DNA of 44,212 nucleotides, taken from positions 1 through 44,212 of the forward strand of contig CANQOI010000013.1 of the NCBI GenBank assembly GCA_947625435.1, in the 5' to 3' direction. The notes under the pieces are model-generated. The model was given only the letters and a program-made list of their open reading frames with translations, did not search any database and had not been told where the DNA came from. Below are positions 17,797-26,284 of the stretch, piece after piece (within the stretch, counting starts at the first letter, position 1; the number at the start of each line of letters is the position of its first letter). The position numbers and the translations under genes were made by a program. The DNA comes from an uncultured Clostridia bacterium. Its GTDB lineage: Bacteria > Bacillota > Clostridia > UBA1212 > UBA1255.

Positions 17797-19221
17797 ATGA
17801 CAAAGAGCGGATTTCGCTGGAAACAGTTTATAAAGAGTGTGGCGGTCATTGCGATACCTGTTGCGCTTCAGAATATGCTCACCACCACCGGAAGCATGGT
17901 AGACACCATGATGATCGGCTCGCTCGGCGAGAACAATGTGGGAGCGGTAGGCTTGTGCGCGCAATTTTCGTCACTCATGTTTTCCTGCTATTGGGGCTTT
18001 GTGGGAGGCGGTATGCTCTTTTTCGCACAGTATTACGGTGCGGATGACGACGACGGCATAGACAGATCGTACGGTATAACCGTCATGTGCATGATGATAG
18101 TGGCTCTTATATTCGCGATATTGGGACTTGCTTTCCCGTCCGCCGTTATGAGGCTGTATACGGATAAGACCGCCATACAGACAGTGGGAATACAATATCT
18201 GCGCACAGTGGCGCTCGCATGGCCGCTTCAGGTCTTCTCAATGGCAATGAGCGCTCTGCTGCGCTCGACCGGCAAGGTGAGGATACCTCTTTATGCCGCT
18301 GTATCATCAGTGGCTTCTAATATTTTCCTCAACTGGGTATTTATATACGGGCATCTGGGAATGCCCGCGATGGGTGTGAGAGGCGCCGCCCTTGCGACGG
18401 TGATCGCCGCTCTTATAAATGTGATCGTATGTATCATGCTCGCGGCTCACAGCCGTTATCCGTATCTTTTCCATTTCAAAAAGCATTTTAGCTGGACTAA
18501 GGTACATATCAGGGAATATTTCATAAAATGCTTTCCCATAATATGCAATGAGCTGCTCCTCGGTATAGGAAACGCGTGCATAAGCATTGTAATGGGAAGA
18601 CAGAGCGAAGAGGCGATAGCGGCGATCGCCGTTTTCAGGACGCTTGAAGGACTCGTCATAGCATTTTTCGCCGGCTTCAGCAATGCTTCGTCAATACTCG
18701 TAGGTAAGAGTGTGGGCGCCGGGGATCCTGAGCTTGCGTATCAGCGCGCCAAAAGGATAGTGTACATGTGCAGCGGCACGATCGCAGCAGTCAGCGTAAC
18801 ACTTTTCATTGCAAGAGCGCCTGTCTTGAAAATGATGAAGCTTTCGGGACTGTCATACGAATATGCCGGTCAGATGCTGCTGATATATATGTTCGCTTCT
18901 GTCATACGTATGGGAAACTGGACACAGAACGATACGTTCAGATCCGGCGGAGATTCTACCTTCGGTACGGTGCTGGAGATCGTATTTATGTATATTGCCG
19001 TTATACCGTCCGTGTATATTTCAGGCATTGTACTGCGCGCGCCTCTTTTCGTGATATTCATGTGCTGTTATATAGATGAGCCCATAAGATACGTTCTCAT
19101 GCAGATACATCTGTATTCGTGCAAGTGGATCAAACCGGTCACAGAGCAGGGAAGAAATGCACTGAAGACTTTCAAAAGAGGATTCGGGAAAAAGACTTCG
19201 GGAAAAGACAGAACCGATTGA
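17797..19221 (+). CDS. MATE-family multidrug/metabolite efflux transporter
   Basis: Integral membrane antiporter of 474 residues with about twelve hydrophobic helices arranged in two homologous halves. Typical segments are PVALQNMLTTTGSMVDTMMI near the N terminus and the repeat-like FPIICNELLLGIGNACISIV at the start of the second half. Family members export drugs or metabolites with Na+ or H+ gradients. Here the substrate is unknown. The ribosome site AAGGGGGA lies 12 bases ahead of the ATG, slightly long. The basic C-terminal tail is cytoplasmic. The next gene, coaX, has its own promoter overlapping the MATE stop codon. Confidence 0.93.
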   Translation: MTKSGFRWKQFIKSVAVIAIPVALQNMLTTTGSMVDTMMIGSLGENNVGAVGLCAQFSSLMFSCYWGFVGGGMLFFAQYYGADDDDGIDRSYGITVMCMMIVALIFAILGLAFPSAVMRLYTDKTAIQTVGIQYLRTVALAWPLQVFSMAMSALLRSTGKVRIPLYAAVSSVASNIFLNWVFIYGHLGMPAMGVRGAALATVIAALINVIVCIMLAAHSRYPYLFHFKKHFSWTKVHIREYFIKCFPIICNELLLGIGNACISIVMGRQSEEAIAAIAVFRTLEGLVIAFFAGFSNASSILVGKSVGAGDPELAYQRAKRIVYMCSGTIAAVSVTLFIARAPVLKMMKLSGLSYEYAGQMLLIYMFASVIRMGNWTQNDTFRSGGDSTFGTVLEIVFMYIAVIPSVYISGIVLRAPLFVIFMCCYIDEPIRYVLMQIHLYSCKWIKPVTEQGRNALKTFKRGFGKKTSGKDRTD

Positions 19222-19246
19222 CATTTCGAAATATTGAGTATATCCT
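19218..19246 (+). promoter_or_regulatory. Predicted promoter of coaX
   Basis: TTGACA (19218-19223), a 17-base spacer and TATCCT (19241-19246). The -35 box overlaps the MATE stop codon (19219-19221). The remaining gap up to 19334 shows no other feature. Confidence 0.55.
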
Positions 19247-19334
19247 TAACCTAAATGTATGTAATACGCAAAACAGGCGGCGCGTTTTACGTACGTATTT
19301 TGGGAGCCGTAACCGCGCGGCACGGTGAAATATA

Positions 19335-20105
19335 ATGGTACTTGCGATAGATGTCGGAAATACAAATATTGTTCTCGGCGTGTACGATAACGACGAGCTG
19401 CTCTTTACATCGAGACTCGCCTCGGACAGAAACAGGACGGCAGATGAAATAGCGGTTCAGCTCAAGGCCGTTCTCTCGCTGCACGATCAGGATATTGATT
19501 CTATTGACGGCGCGATAATATCGTCCGTCGTTCCGCTCATAACGGAACCTATGTCTGAGGCTGTAAGGCTTCTGACCGGAAGGACAGCCATAATAGTAGG
19601 TCCCGGAATGAAGACCGGTATCAATATAGGCATTGACAACCCGGCGCAGCTCGGAAGCGACCTGCTCGTAGACAGCGTGGCTGCCGCGGCTCTTTATCCC
19701 AAGCCGGTAATAGTGGCAGATTTAGGTACGGCTACGACGCTGACTGTCGTGAACGATAAAAATACGATAGTAGGCGGAGCTATAATTCCGGGTGTAAAGA
19801 CTGCTCTTAATGCTCTTACCGCAAGCGCCGCACAGCTCAGACAAGTGAGCATAGAGGCCCCGAAGCATGCCATAGGCAGGAATACGGCGGAATGCATGAA
19901 ATCCGGTATCGTTCTCGGAAATGCGAGCATGCTCGACGGCATGATAGACCGTTTTAACGAGGAGCTGGGGGCCGATTGCTTTGTAGTGGCGACAGGCGGA
20001 CTGTCGGAGATGATCGTGAGCCACACGAAGCATAAAATAGTTCATAATCCCGATCTGCTTCTTGAGGGGTTATATATTTTATATAAGAAAAATATAAATG
20101 TATGA
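19335..20105 (+). CDS. coaX: Type III pantothenate kinase
   Basis: First step of coenzyme A synthesis, phosphorylation of pantothenate; the type III enzyme is not feedback-inhibited by CoA (family knowledge). It has 256 residues and the ASKHA fold. The phosphate-binding DVGNTN starts at residue 6, GPGMKTGINI and NPAQLGSDLLVD lie in the middle, and the second phosphate motif DLGTATT is near residue 129. The catalytic Asp is in the GSDLLVD segment. The metallophosphoesterase gene follows after 22 bases. coaE at 8320 supplies the last step of the same pathway. Confidence 0.97.
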   Translation: MVLAIDVGNTNIVLGVYDNDELLFTSRLASDRNRTADEIAVQLKAVLSLHDQDIDSIDGAIISSVVPLITEPMSEAVRLLTGRTAIIVGPGMKTGINIGIDNPAQLGSDLLVDSVAAAALYPKPVIVADLGTATTLTVVNDKNTIVGGAIIPGVKTALNALTASAAQLRQVSIEAPKHAIGRNTAECMKSGIVLGNASMLDGMIDRFNEELGADCFVVATGGLSEMIVSHTKHKIVHNPDLLLEGLYILYKKNINV

Positions 20106-20127
20106 ATACGATCTCGGAGACAGATAA

Positions 20128-21147
20128 ATGTTTGCAACGAAAAACGGCAAGAGCATAAAGGAAAGATTTAAGGAAAGAAAAGATAAGAAACGTTTTAAGA
20201 AGGAAGAGAAAAAGGCCTTCAGAATGGTGCCCGAGAAAAAGAAAAGCTATAAGTGGGTAGCAGTCCCGGTGGCGTTTGTGCTCCTGCTCTCGCTGATAGT
20301 GTATGTTTTATATGACAACGGACGCATAACGGTAGATTATGTGACGGTAGAGCATCCTCAGATACCGGCGTCTTTCGACGGCTTCCGCATACTCCAGATA
20401 AGCGATATTCACGGTAAAATGTTCGGCGAAGAGAACCGCAATCTCGTTGAGCTCATAGATTCGCTTGAATATGACATGATACTTCTTACGGGAGACTATA
20501 TGTCGGATCCTGACTCGGGAAATTATTGGGATGTGATCGATATACTCACCGATATCGAGGACCGTGACGTGCCCGTTCTTTATATACTCGGAGAGTCGGA
20601 TTATATGCCCGATGACAGCGAGGATCTCGGCGACAAATGGAACATGTGCATAGAACCGGATGAAAAGACGAATCTAATGGAGCGTATCGAGGATATAGGC
20701 GCAAAATTCGTATATCCGATACAAAAAATAGAAAGAGGCTCCGACGCCATATATTTTACCGGTATAAGTTATAAAGAAAAGATATTTGACGAATTGGATT
20801 TTGACGTGGATAAGCATTTTTCAATATGCGTCACGCATAAACCGATAGATTATGATGTGAATGCCAGACTGAAGGAAATGAATGCGCAGAAGCTGACGGA
20901 GGTCGATTATGATCTCTCGATATCCGGGCATACGCATGCGGGACAATTCAGACTGCCGCTCCTCGGAGCGGTGTACATTAAGGGAAAAGGCATTTTCCCG
21001 CAGGAGTCGTCTTCTTCGGGACTGCATTCGGACGGGCAGGGGAGACTGAACTATATCACACCGGGGCTCGGAGCGTCGGGGCCTCTTCCTTTCAGATTCT
21101 GCAATCCTCCGGCTGTCTCGCTCATAACTCTCAAATGCAAAAAATAA
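20128..21147 (+). CDS. Membrane-anchored calcineurin-like metallophosphoesterase
   Basis: Protein of 339 residues with a strongly basic cytoplasmic N terminus (about 1-40, Lys/Glu-rich), one transmembrane helix (VAVPVAFVLLLSLIVYVLY, about 45-63) and an extracytoplasmic YkuE-like phosphoesterase domain. Metal-ligand motifs seen are QISDIHG (D-x-H), LTGDY (GD), CVTHKP and SGHTHAGQ. The third motif, normally GNHD/E, reads LGESDY, so the conserved Asn is replaced by Glu. This could alter metal binding or activity. Relatives act on UDP-sugar lipids or other phosphoesters. The substrate here is unknown. Confidence 0.88.
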   Translation: MFATKNGKSIKERFKERKDKKRFKKEEKKAFRMVPEKKKSYKWVAVPVAFVLLLSLIVYVLYDNGRITVDYVTVEHPQIPASFDGFRILQISDIHGKMFGEENRNLVELIDSLEYDMILLTGDYMSDPDSGNYWDVIDILTDIEDRDVPVLYILGESDYMPDDSEDLGDKWNMCIEPDEKTNLMERIEDIGAKFVYPIQKIERGSDAIYFTGISYKEKIFDELDFDVDKHFSICVTHKPIDYDVNARLKEMNAQKLTEVDYDLSISGHTHAGQFRLPLLGAVYIKGKGIFPQESSSSGLHSDGQGRLNYITPGLGASGPLPFRFCNPPAVSLITLKCKK

Positions 21148-21160
21148 ATACTGAGCGCGT

Positions 21161-21198
21161 AAAACAAAGTAAAAGGGGATGACAAACGTCATCCCCTT
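21161..21198 (-). terminator. Terminator of RNase J, possibly bidirectional
   Basis: A perfect 11-base stem, AAGGGGATGAC (21173-21183) with GTCATCCCCTT (21188-21198), and an AAAC loop. On the minus strand it is followed by TTACTTTGTTTT, fitting termination of the gene ending at 21226. On the plus strand the downstream bases are less T-rich, but the hairpin sits 25 bases after the phosphoesterase stop and could serve both. Confidence 0.8.
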
Positions 21199-21225
21199 CA
21201 GTGTCATGTTAATGTTATTTTAATG

Positions 21226-22944
21226 TCACGATTCCGTGTCATCCGCACTGTCTTTAGGCGGTATCTCCATTATTATGGGCAGTATCATAGGATTGCGCTT
21301 CGTCTGCTCATATACATAATTGTGTATCGCATCACGTATGCCTGTCTTCTTAAGAGCCCAATCGTGCTTTCTCGGCATTGAAAGGGAATCCGTCCTGTTG
21401 AGCGCTTCTATCGCCACATCTTTGATATGCGCTATCATCTCCTCGGATTCGCGCATGTATACAAAGCCTCTTGAAATGATATCGGGACCCGCGAGCATTT
21501 CACCTGTATCCGAATTGATGGACATTACAACAACTATAAGTCCGTCCTCTGAGAGGTGACGGCGGTCACGGAGAACGATATTTCCCACATCTCCGACGCT
21601 GAGTCCGTCTATGAGTATATTGCCGGAAGTGACGGTCTCGTCGGTCTTTATCTCATCTCCGCAGAACTCGAGCACTTTGCCGTTCTCCATAATAAATACA
21701 TTTTCTTCCGGAACGCCCATGCTGACGGCTATATTTTTATGTCTTGTCAGCATTCTGAACTCGCCGTGAACAGGCATGAAATATTTGGGCTTTACTATGG
21801 CCTGCATGAGCTTGAGCTCCTCTTCGCATGCATGTCCGGATACATGAACCTCGGCAAGCGATTTGTATATGACATTGGCTCCGCGCTTGAAAAGCTCGTC
21901 TATCATTTTGTTTATAGGCTTTTCGTTTCCGGGTATAGGGCTTGCCGATATTATGACGGTGTCGCCCGGGACTATATCTATCTGTCTGTGAGTGGCTACG
22001 GCCATACGCGTAAGTGCGGACATAGGCTCTCCTTGACTTCCGGTCGTTATTACTACAAGCTCTTCGGGCGGATATTTGTCGATATCGTCTATATCGATAA
22101 GAGTGTCCTCAGTATGGTTCATATAGCCTGTCTGCATGGCAACATCTATCACGTTGACCATGCTCCTTCCGCATATCACGCATTTTCTGTTGAACTTGAC
22201 GGCGGTATCTATTATCTGCTGCACACGGTGTATGTTGGACGAGAATGTGGCGACTATTATGCGTCCTTTGGTCTTTGAAAATATATCGTCAAATGTAGCG
22301 CCTACGGTTCTTTCGGACATTGTAAAGCCTCTTCTTTCGGCATTCGTGCTGTCTGCCATAAGAAGGAGGACGCCCTTCTCTCCCAGTTCCGCAAATCTCA
22401 TAAGATCTATGGGCGCGCCGTCTATGGGCGTATAATCCACTTTAAAGTCGCCCGTATGAATGACTATTCCGCAGGGCGTTATTATGGCAAGGGCGCATGC
22501 ATCGGCTATACTGTGATTAGTGCGTATAAATTCTATGCAGAAATCGCCCTTCATTATCATCTCGCTGTGCTTCACGACCTGAAGATTCGCATATGAAGCA
22601 AGATTGTAGTCTTCAAGCTTCTTCTCGACAAGTGCGAGCGTGAGCTTTGTGCCGTATATCGGCACGTTGATCTCCTTTAAAAAGTACGGCAGCGCGCCTA
22701 TATGATCCTCGTGTCCGTGTGTAAGTACTATGGCGCGCAGCTTGTCTTTATTCTCCAAAACATACGTAAAATCGGGTATCACCGCATCTATTCCCGGCAT
22801 ATCATCCTCAGGAAAAGCTACTCCGCAATCCACGATGATCATATCGTTGTCAGTTTCGAAAACCGTAAGATTCTTACCTATCTCACAGAGACCGCCGAGC
22901 GGTATAATCCTGAGCCTTTTATTGTTTTTTGATAATTGTGCCAT
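21226..22944 (-). CDS. rnj: Ribonuclease J
   Basis: Metallo-beta-lactamase/beta-CASP ribonuclease with 5'-3' exo- and endonuclease activity, central to mRNA decay and rRNA maturation in Bacillota. It has 572 residues. The zinc motif HGHEDHIGALP begins at His76. Further motifs are IHTGDFKVD, LLMADSTNAERRGFT and the beta-CASP segment VSGHACEEELKLMQ. The C-terminal domain is complete. The ATG at 22944 follows GGGAGGA. The gene stands alone between its terminator and the tRNA gene. Confidence 0.97.
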   Translation of the reverse strand: MAQLSKNNKRLRIIPLGGLCEIGKNLTVFETDNDMIIVDCGVAFPEDDMPGIDAVIPDFTYVLENKDKLRAIVLTHGHEDHIGALPYFLKEINVPIYGTKLTLALVEKKLEDYNLASYANLQVVKHSEMIMKGDFCIEFIRTNHSIADACALAIITPCGIVIHTGDFKVDYTPIDGAPIDLMRFAELGEKGVLLLMADSTNAERRGFTMSERTVGATFDDIFSKTKGRIIVATFSSNIHRVQQIIDTAVKFNRKCVICGRSMVNVIDVAMQTGYMNHTEDTLIDIDDIDKYPPEELVVITTGSQGEPMSALTRMAVATHRQIDIVPGDTVIISASPIPGNEKPINKMIDELFKRGANVIYKSLAEVHVSGHACEEELKLMQAIVKPKYFMPVHGEFRMLTRHKNIAVSMGVPEENVFIMENGKVLEFCGDEIKTDETVTSGNILIDGLSVGDVGNIVLRDRRHLSEDGLIVVVMSINSDTGEMLAGPDIISRGFVYMRESEEMIAHIKDVAIEALNRTDSLSMPRKHDWALKKTGIRDAIHNYVYEQTKRNPMILPIIMEIPPKDSADDTES

Positions 22945-23045
22945 AAAATCCTCCCAATCAAATTTATGTACACTCTATATTGCATCTGCGGCACTATAGC
23001 GTTGCTCTGAATCATGTATCTGGTATAAGATAACACTTGTCCTAT

Positions 23046-23073
23046 ATTATAGCATTACTTTATGACAATTCAA
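23046..23073 (-). promoter_or_regulatory. Predicted promoter of rnj
   Basis: On the minus strand TTGAAT (23068-23073), a 16-base spacer and TATAAT (23046-23051). It gives a leader of about 95 bases before the rnj ATG. Confidence 0.5.
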
Positions 23074-23154
23074 CAAATAAAATTAAATTTAATTAGAATA
23101 GAAAATTAATGGTATGACGCAGGCCTTCGGAAACACATATGCTTCCCGCACGCG

Positions 23155-23193
23155 AAAAAACACCGGTCTTAATACTTACCGTACTAAGACCGG
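23155..23193 (-). terminator. Terminator of tRNA-Gln
   Basis: Stem arms CCGGTCTTA and TAAGACCGG (23163-23171 and 23185-23193 on the plus strand). On the minus strand it is followed by TGTTTTTT (23155-23162). It lies 10 bases after the encoded CCA of the tRNA. Confidence 0.85.
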
Positions 23194-23203
23194 CGCCCGA
23201 TGA

Positions 23204-23277
23204 TGGCTGCGGAACTAGGATTCGAACCCAGACAAAATGAGTCAGAGTCATTCGTGCTACCATTACACAATTCCGCA
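23204..23277 (-). tRNA. trnQ: tRNA-Gln (anticodon CUG)
   Basis: 74 bases including an encoded CCA (23204-23206) and discriminator G. Read on the minus strand, the acceptor arms TGCGGAA / TTCCGCA pair fully. The anticodon arm AATGA-CTCTGAC-TCATT places CTG at positions 34-36. The T arm CTGGG-TTCGAAT-CCTAG is canonical. The D arm GTG-TAATGGTAG-CAC is short but normal for this tRNA. The CUG anticodon reads only CAG, so a UUG isoacceptor must exist elsewhere. Confidence 0.95.
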
Positions 23278-23298
23278 ATGACCGATGACACGAGTTGT

Positions 23299-23327
23299 AG
23301 TATATCACAGATCTGCGAGCAATGCAA
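23299..23327 (-). promoter_or_regulatory. Promoter of tRNA-Gln
   Basis: On the minus strand TTGCAT (23322-23327), a 17-base spacer and TATACT (23299-23304), about 22 bases upstream of the tRNA 5' end. Confidence 0.65.
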
Positions 23328-23366
23328 CTGTTTTTTTTACACAGTGATCTCGGATCAAAATCAGCC

Positions 23367-23396
23367 TTGCGCGCAGTTGATTTTATACTGTATAAT
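23367..23396 (+). promoter_or_regulatory. Possible promoter of agrA-agrC
   Basis: TTGCGC (23367-23372), an 18-base spacer and a perfect TATAAT (23391-23396), about 50 bases before the agrA GTG. The -35 box is a weak match. Confidence 0.4.
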
Positions 23397-23447
23397 CAAA
23401 ATACAAAATTGATCCTCGGTACTATAATAAGAACGGAGCATGACAAA

Positions 23448-24179
23448 GTGAGAGTAGCGGTTGTTGATGATGACAGATTATACAGAGATGAAATAATTAA
23501 GTTGCTTGCACCATATATAAAGGCACATGATATGCAAATATGTCAGTTTGGTAACGGTGAAATGTTCGTAAAGGCCGCGACTGCAGCTCACGGTGGTAAA
23601 TTTGATATTGCATTTATGGATATAGAAATGCACGGTATGAGCGGTATTGAAGCAGTTAAAAAATTAAGGGACGCCGGACATGATACGATAGTATTCTTTA
23701 TTACAAATCACAGTACATATGTTTCAGATTCCTTCAGGCTGGGTGCCATACAGTATCTTACAAAGCCAGTCAGAAAGAAACAATTTGACATAGATATGGC
23801 TCGGGCTATTGATATATGCAAACATAGGGATTCTGCATTTCACGGAAAATGGAAAGGAAGTGAATTCACTATATATGTACGGGATATAGTATATGCAGAG
23901 GCCATAGAGCATCATGTGGTCATACATACATATAAAGGCTGTAATGATTGCAGCGGAAGTCTGCAAAGTATCTATGACTATCTCAGGCAGTTTGATTTTG
24001 TAAAAATACATCAGGGCTATATAGTCAATATGGATCATATTGTAAAATTTACAAAAACTGATGTTTATTTAGATAATGATGCGGTTCTTCCCATAAGCAG
24101 AACTGAAAGCAAAAATGTCAACAAAATATTTCACTCATATATTTCGAGGCGGGAAAAATGCAATATATTAAGCCGTTAA
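23448..24179 (+). CDS. agrA: AgrA-type LytTR response regulator
   Basis: Two-component response regulator of 243 residues. The N-terminal receiver domain has the acidic triad VVDDD, the phospho-acceptor Asp58 (FMDIEMHG), Thr/Ser in FITNHS and Lys in TKPV. The C-terminal LytTR DNA-binding domain includes IVYAEAIEHHVVIH and KIHQGYIVNMDHI. The GTG at 23448 is preceded by GGAG (23435-23438) and gives the family's usual N terminus; the longer open frame from 23322 has no support. It overlaps agrC by 22 bases. LytTR proteins bind paired direct repeats in front of -35 boxes; the duplicated elements before agrB and agrD are the obvious candidates. Confidence 0.92.
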   Translation: MRVAVVDDDRLYRDEIIKLLAPYIKAHDMQICQFGNGEMFVKAATAAHGGKFDIAFMDIEMHGMSGIEAVKKLRDAGHDTIVFFITNHSTYVSDSFRLGAIQYLTKPVRKKQFDIDMARAIDICKHRDSAFHGKWKGSEFTIYVRDIVYAEAIEHHVVIHTYKGCNDCSGSLQSIYDYLRQFDFVKIHQGYIVNMDHIVKFTKTDVYLDNDAVLPISRTESKNVNKIFHSYISRREKCNILSR

Positions 24180-25468
24180 TAGATTTATTGGGAATACTTA
24201 TTGAAACCTTAGCGTGTGCAAAGTTTTTTGCTTTTGTCTTTAAAACAAGAAAAATAAGCGATGCAATATATTCGATAGCGATTTTGTGCTATATCGCAGT
24301 ACATTTTGCAATAACATGCTTTGTCGAAAGCGCAAATATATTGATATTAGCGGTAGCTATTGATATTTTTTTACTTTCATTCGTTTACAAGGCAAAAATG
24401 ACTCAGCGGATACTTTACACCGTCATTTTGATGGTAATGATTATACTCTCGGAGATGATTATAGGACTGACTTTATCGGCGATATTCGGTGAAAGCGCTT
24501 CAGATCACATTTCAAATATATACGGATATCTGACGGTAACCGTGTCTTCAAAGCTGCTTATGTATGCTGTTATAAGAATATTGTCATTTTATAAGCGGCA
24601 GTCGGATTATAAACTGCCGATGCTATGGATAATGCCGTTCATGGCACTTCCTGCCGCCACAATATGCATGGCATTTGTGATTTCCGACTATATGTATACT
24701 CAGACACGGAAATATATTATAAGCTTAGTTATAATAAGCTTTCTGCTGCTTGTGGCATCTAATATTTTAGTATTTTACTTATTTGAAAGACAGCAAAAGC
24801 TGTATGAAAATGAACTGCGGGCGGAGCTTATAAATAATCAGATTCAAAGTCAGATGGAATACTATAAAAGCCTGTCGGAACAACAGAAATTATCCAATAA
24901 AACACTCCATGATATGAAGCACAATATGTATGCTGTACGTGAAATGATTGTAAAAGGCGAAACGGCGGCAGTCGTAGATAAATTGGATGAGATATACGGC
25001 AATATTATGAAAGGGCAGCCTGTATCCAATACAGGAATCGATGCGCTTGATACACTTATAAATATGGAACACGAGCATATGAAAAGTAATAATATTGTTT
25101 TTAATATTAATGTACACATGCCGCCTGAAGATTCATTTGATATATTTGATATTTGTACACTGTTAGGTAATCTGCTGGATAATGCCATAGAGGCATGTCT
25201 GAAAGTGGACAATGATAAGAGATATATATCACTAAGTATTATGCCTATAACAGGAACTCTAAGTATTGTTATTGAAAACTCAGTAAGTGACAAAGTCGAG
25301 ATAGTAAGAAATACAGTCGCTGTCAGGACAACAAAAAACAATAAACGTATGCACGGTATAGGGCTTGAAAGCGTTAAAAGTATAGTTGAAAAATATGACG
25401 GTGAGATAGAGCTAAGCTGTACCGAGAATGTATTCAACGTAGATATATTCATGAAATTGATTGTGTAA
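24158..25468 (+). CDS. agrC: AgrC-type sensor histidine kinase
   Basis: Membrane receptor kinase of 436 residues. About six transmembrane helices lie in residues 1-205, as in peptide-sensing AgrC/ComD proteins, followed by a coiled dimerisation helix and a kinase domain. The phospho-acceptor His is in TLHDMKHN (about His251). The ATP-binding GHKL-type domain contains NLLDNAIEAC and HGIGLESVKSIVEKYDGE. It should sense the cyclic peptide made from agrD and phosphorylate agrA. Its start lies within the end of agrA (22-base overlap). Its stop falls just at the start of the first 51-base duplicated element. Confidence 0.92.
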   Translation: MQYIKPLIDLLGILIETLACAKFFAFVFKTRKISDAIYSIAILCYIAVHFAITCFVESANILILAVAIDIFLLSFVYKAKMTQRILYTVILMVMIILSEMIIGLTLSAIFGESASDHISNIYGYLTVTVSSKLLMYAVIRILSFYKRQSDYKLPMLWIMPFMALPAATICMAFVISDYMYTQTRKYIISLVIISFLLLVASNILVFYLFERQQKLYENELRAELINNQIQSQMEYYKSLSEQQKLSNKTLHDMKHNMYAVREMIVKGETAAVVDKLDEIYGNIMKGQPVSNTGIDALDTLINMEHEHMKSNNIVFNINVHMPPEDSFDIFDICTLLGNLLDNAIEACLKVDNDKRYISLSIMPITGTLSIVIENSVSDKVEIVRNTVAVRTTKNNKRMHGIGLESVKSIVEKYDGEIELSCTENVFNVDIFMKLIV

Positions 25469-25517
25469 ATTACCGAACAGGTCGTATTGACTGCCAATCA
25501 GGAACGGGCTATTGAAA
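25467..25517 (+). repeat. Duplicated 51-base agr element, copy 1 (before agrB)
   Basis: Aligns without gaps to 26171-26221 with 42 of 51 bases identical. The longest shared block is AGGTCGTATTGACTGC. Within each copy AGG...ATTGA occurs twice, the two ATTGA cores being 25 bases apart. The copy ends in TTGAAA, which serves as -35 box of the agrB promoter. It is probably the operator for the LytTR regulator (inference). Confidence 0.8.
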
Positions 25518-25540
25518 TAATATATTTGCGAGCATATCCT
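25512..25540 (+). promoter_or_regulatory. agrB: Predicted promoter of agrB
   Basis: TTGAAA (25512-25517), a 17-base spacer and TATCCT (25535-25540), 20 bases before the agrB ATG. The -35 box is the last part of the duplicated element. Confidence 0.5.
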
Positions 25541-25559
25541 TGAGCAGAGGTGACTGTCA

Positions 25560-26168
25560 ATGTATGCTCGTATAGCACAAAAATTATCTGACTATTATGT
25601 CCGCAAGAAGTTTATTAAAGAAAATGACAGAGAAATATATGAATACTCATTCGAGGTATTGATATCGTTCATTTTGAATTTATTACTTATAATTGTTTTA
25701 TCGCTTATATTTAAAATATTTACACCATCCATTTTATATATATCAAGCTTCCTTCCGCTGCGCCGCATGGCGGGCGGATACCATGCAAATACACATTTTA
25801 AATGTACTATTACCTTGTTATGTGTTTATTTGGTATTTGCAATGCTTATAAAAATTATACCATATTATTATTATTTGTACGTTTCTGTATCGCTTGCAAT
25901 TGTTGCTTCAGTAATTATATTAATATTGATTCCGGTAGAGGATCATAACAATCCATTATCAGGCAGTGAAAGGAAAAAACTCAGAAAGAAAGTGAGCATT
26001 ATTTTGCCGACGATGTTGATTGTTACAGGTATACTGCTTTCTTTTCATATAACACGTCGATACGGGCTATCTTTTGTACTTGGAATTACATCGGTTTCCG
26101 GCTCATTAGCAGCCGGGCGCATTAAAAATTTACTTAGAAAGCATAAGAAACAGAGTATAGAAATATGA
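25560..26168 (+). CDS. agrB: AgrB-type autoinducer peptide maturation protease
   Basis: Integral membrane cysteine endopeptidase of 202 residues that cuts the AgrD C-terminal tail and forms the thiolactone. About five hydrophobic helices are present. The conserved sequence RRMAGGYHANTHFKC contains the catalytic pair His75 and Cys82, with the spacing of seven residues found in S. aureus AgrB. An AGAGGTGA ribosome site precedes the ATG at 25560. It is preceded by copy 1 of the 51-base element and followed, after copy 2, by agrD. Confidence 0.94.
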   Translation: MYARIAQKLSDYYVRKKFIKENDREIYEYSFEVLISFILNLLLIIVLSLIFKIFTPSILYISSFLPLRRMAGGYHANTHFKCTITLLCVYLVFAMLIKIIPYYYYLYVSVSLAIVASVIILILIPVEDHNNPLSGSERKKLRKKVSIILPTMLIVTGILLSFHITRRYGLSFVLGITSVSGSLAAGRIKNLLRKHKKQSIEI

Positions 26169-26170
26169 AA

Positions 26171-26221
26171 AAATTACCGGTTAGGTCGTATTGACTGCAG
26201 AATAGGAATGGACTATTGAAA
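26171..26221 (+). repeat. Duplicated 51-base agr element, copy 2 (before agrD)
   Basis: Same element as at 25467-25517 (42/51 identical). It starts three bases after the agrB stop, and its terminal TTGAAA is the -35 box of the agrD promoter. This gives agrD its own promoter, separate from agrB. Confidence 0.8.
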
Positions 26222-26243
26222 GTAAAAACATATCATGTATAAT
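26216..26243 (+). promoter_or_regulatory. agrD: Predicted promoter of agrD
   Basis: TTGAAA (26216-26221), a 16-base spacer and a perfect TATAAT (26238-26243), about 41 bases before the agrD start. It is stronger than the agrB promoter, fitting a need for excess peptide precursor. Confidence 0.65.
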
Positions 26244-26284
26244 CGAATTATTAATTAATTATTCATGGAAAGGAGGAAAAATTT

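Noticed and set aside
23322-23447. Longer N terminus for the agrA product
   Set aside because: It would start with 42 residues unlike any receiver domain; the GTG at 23448 has a ribosome site and gives the normal domain start.
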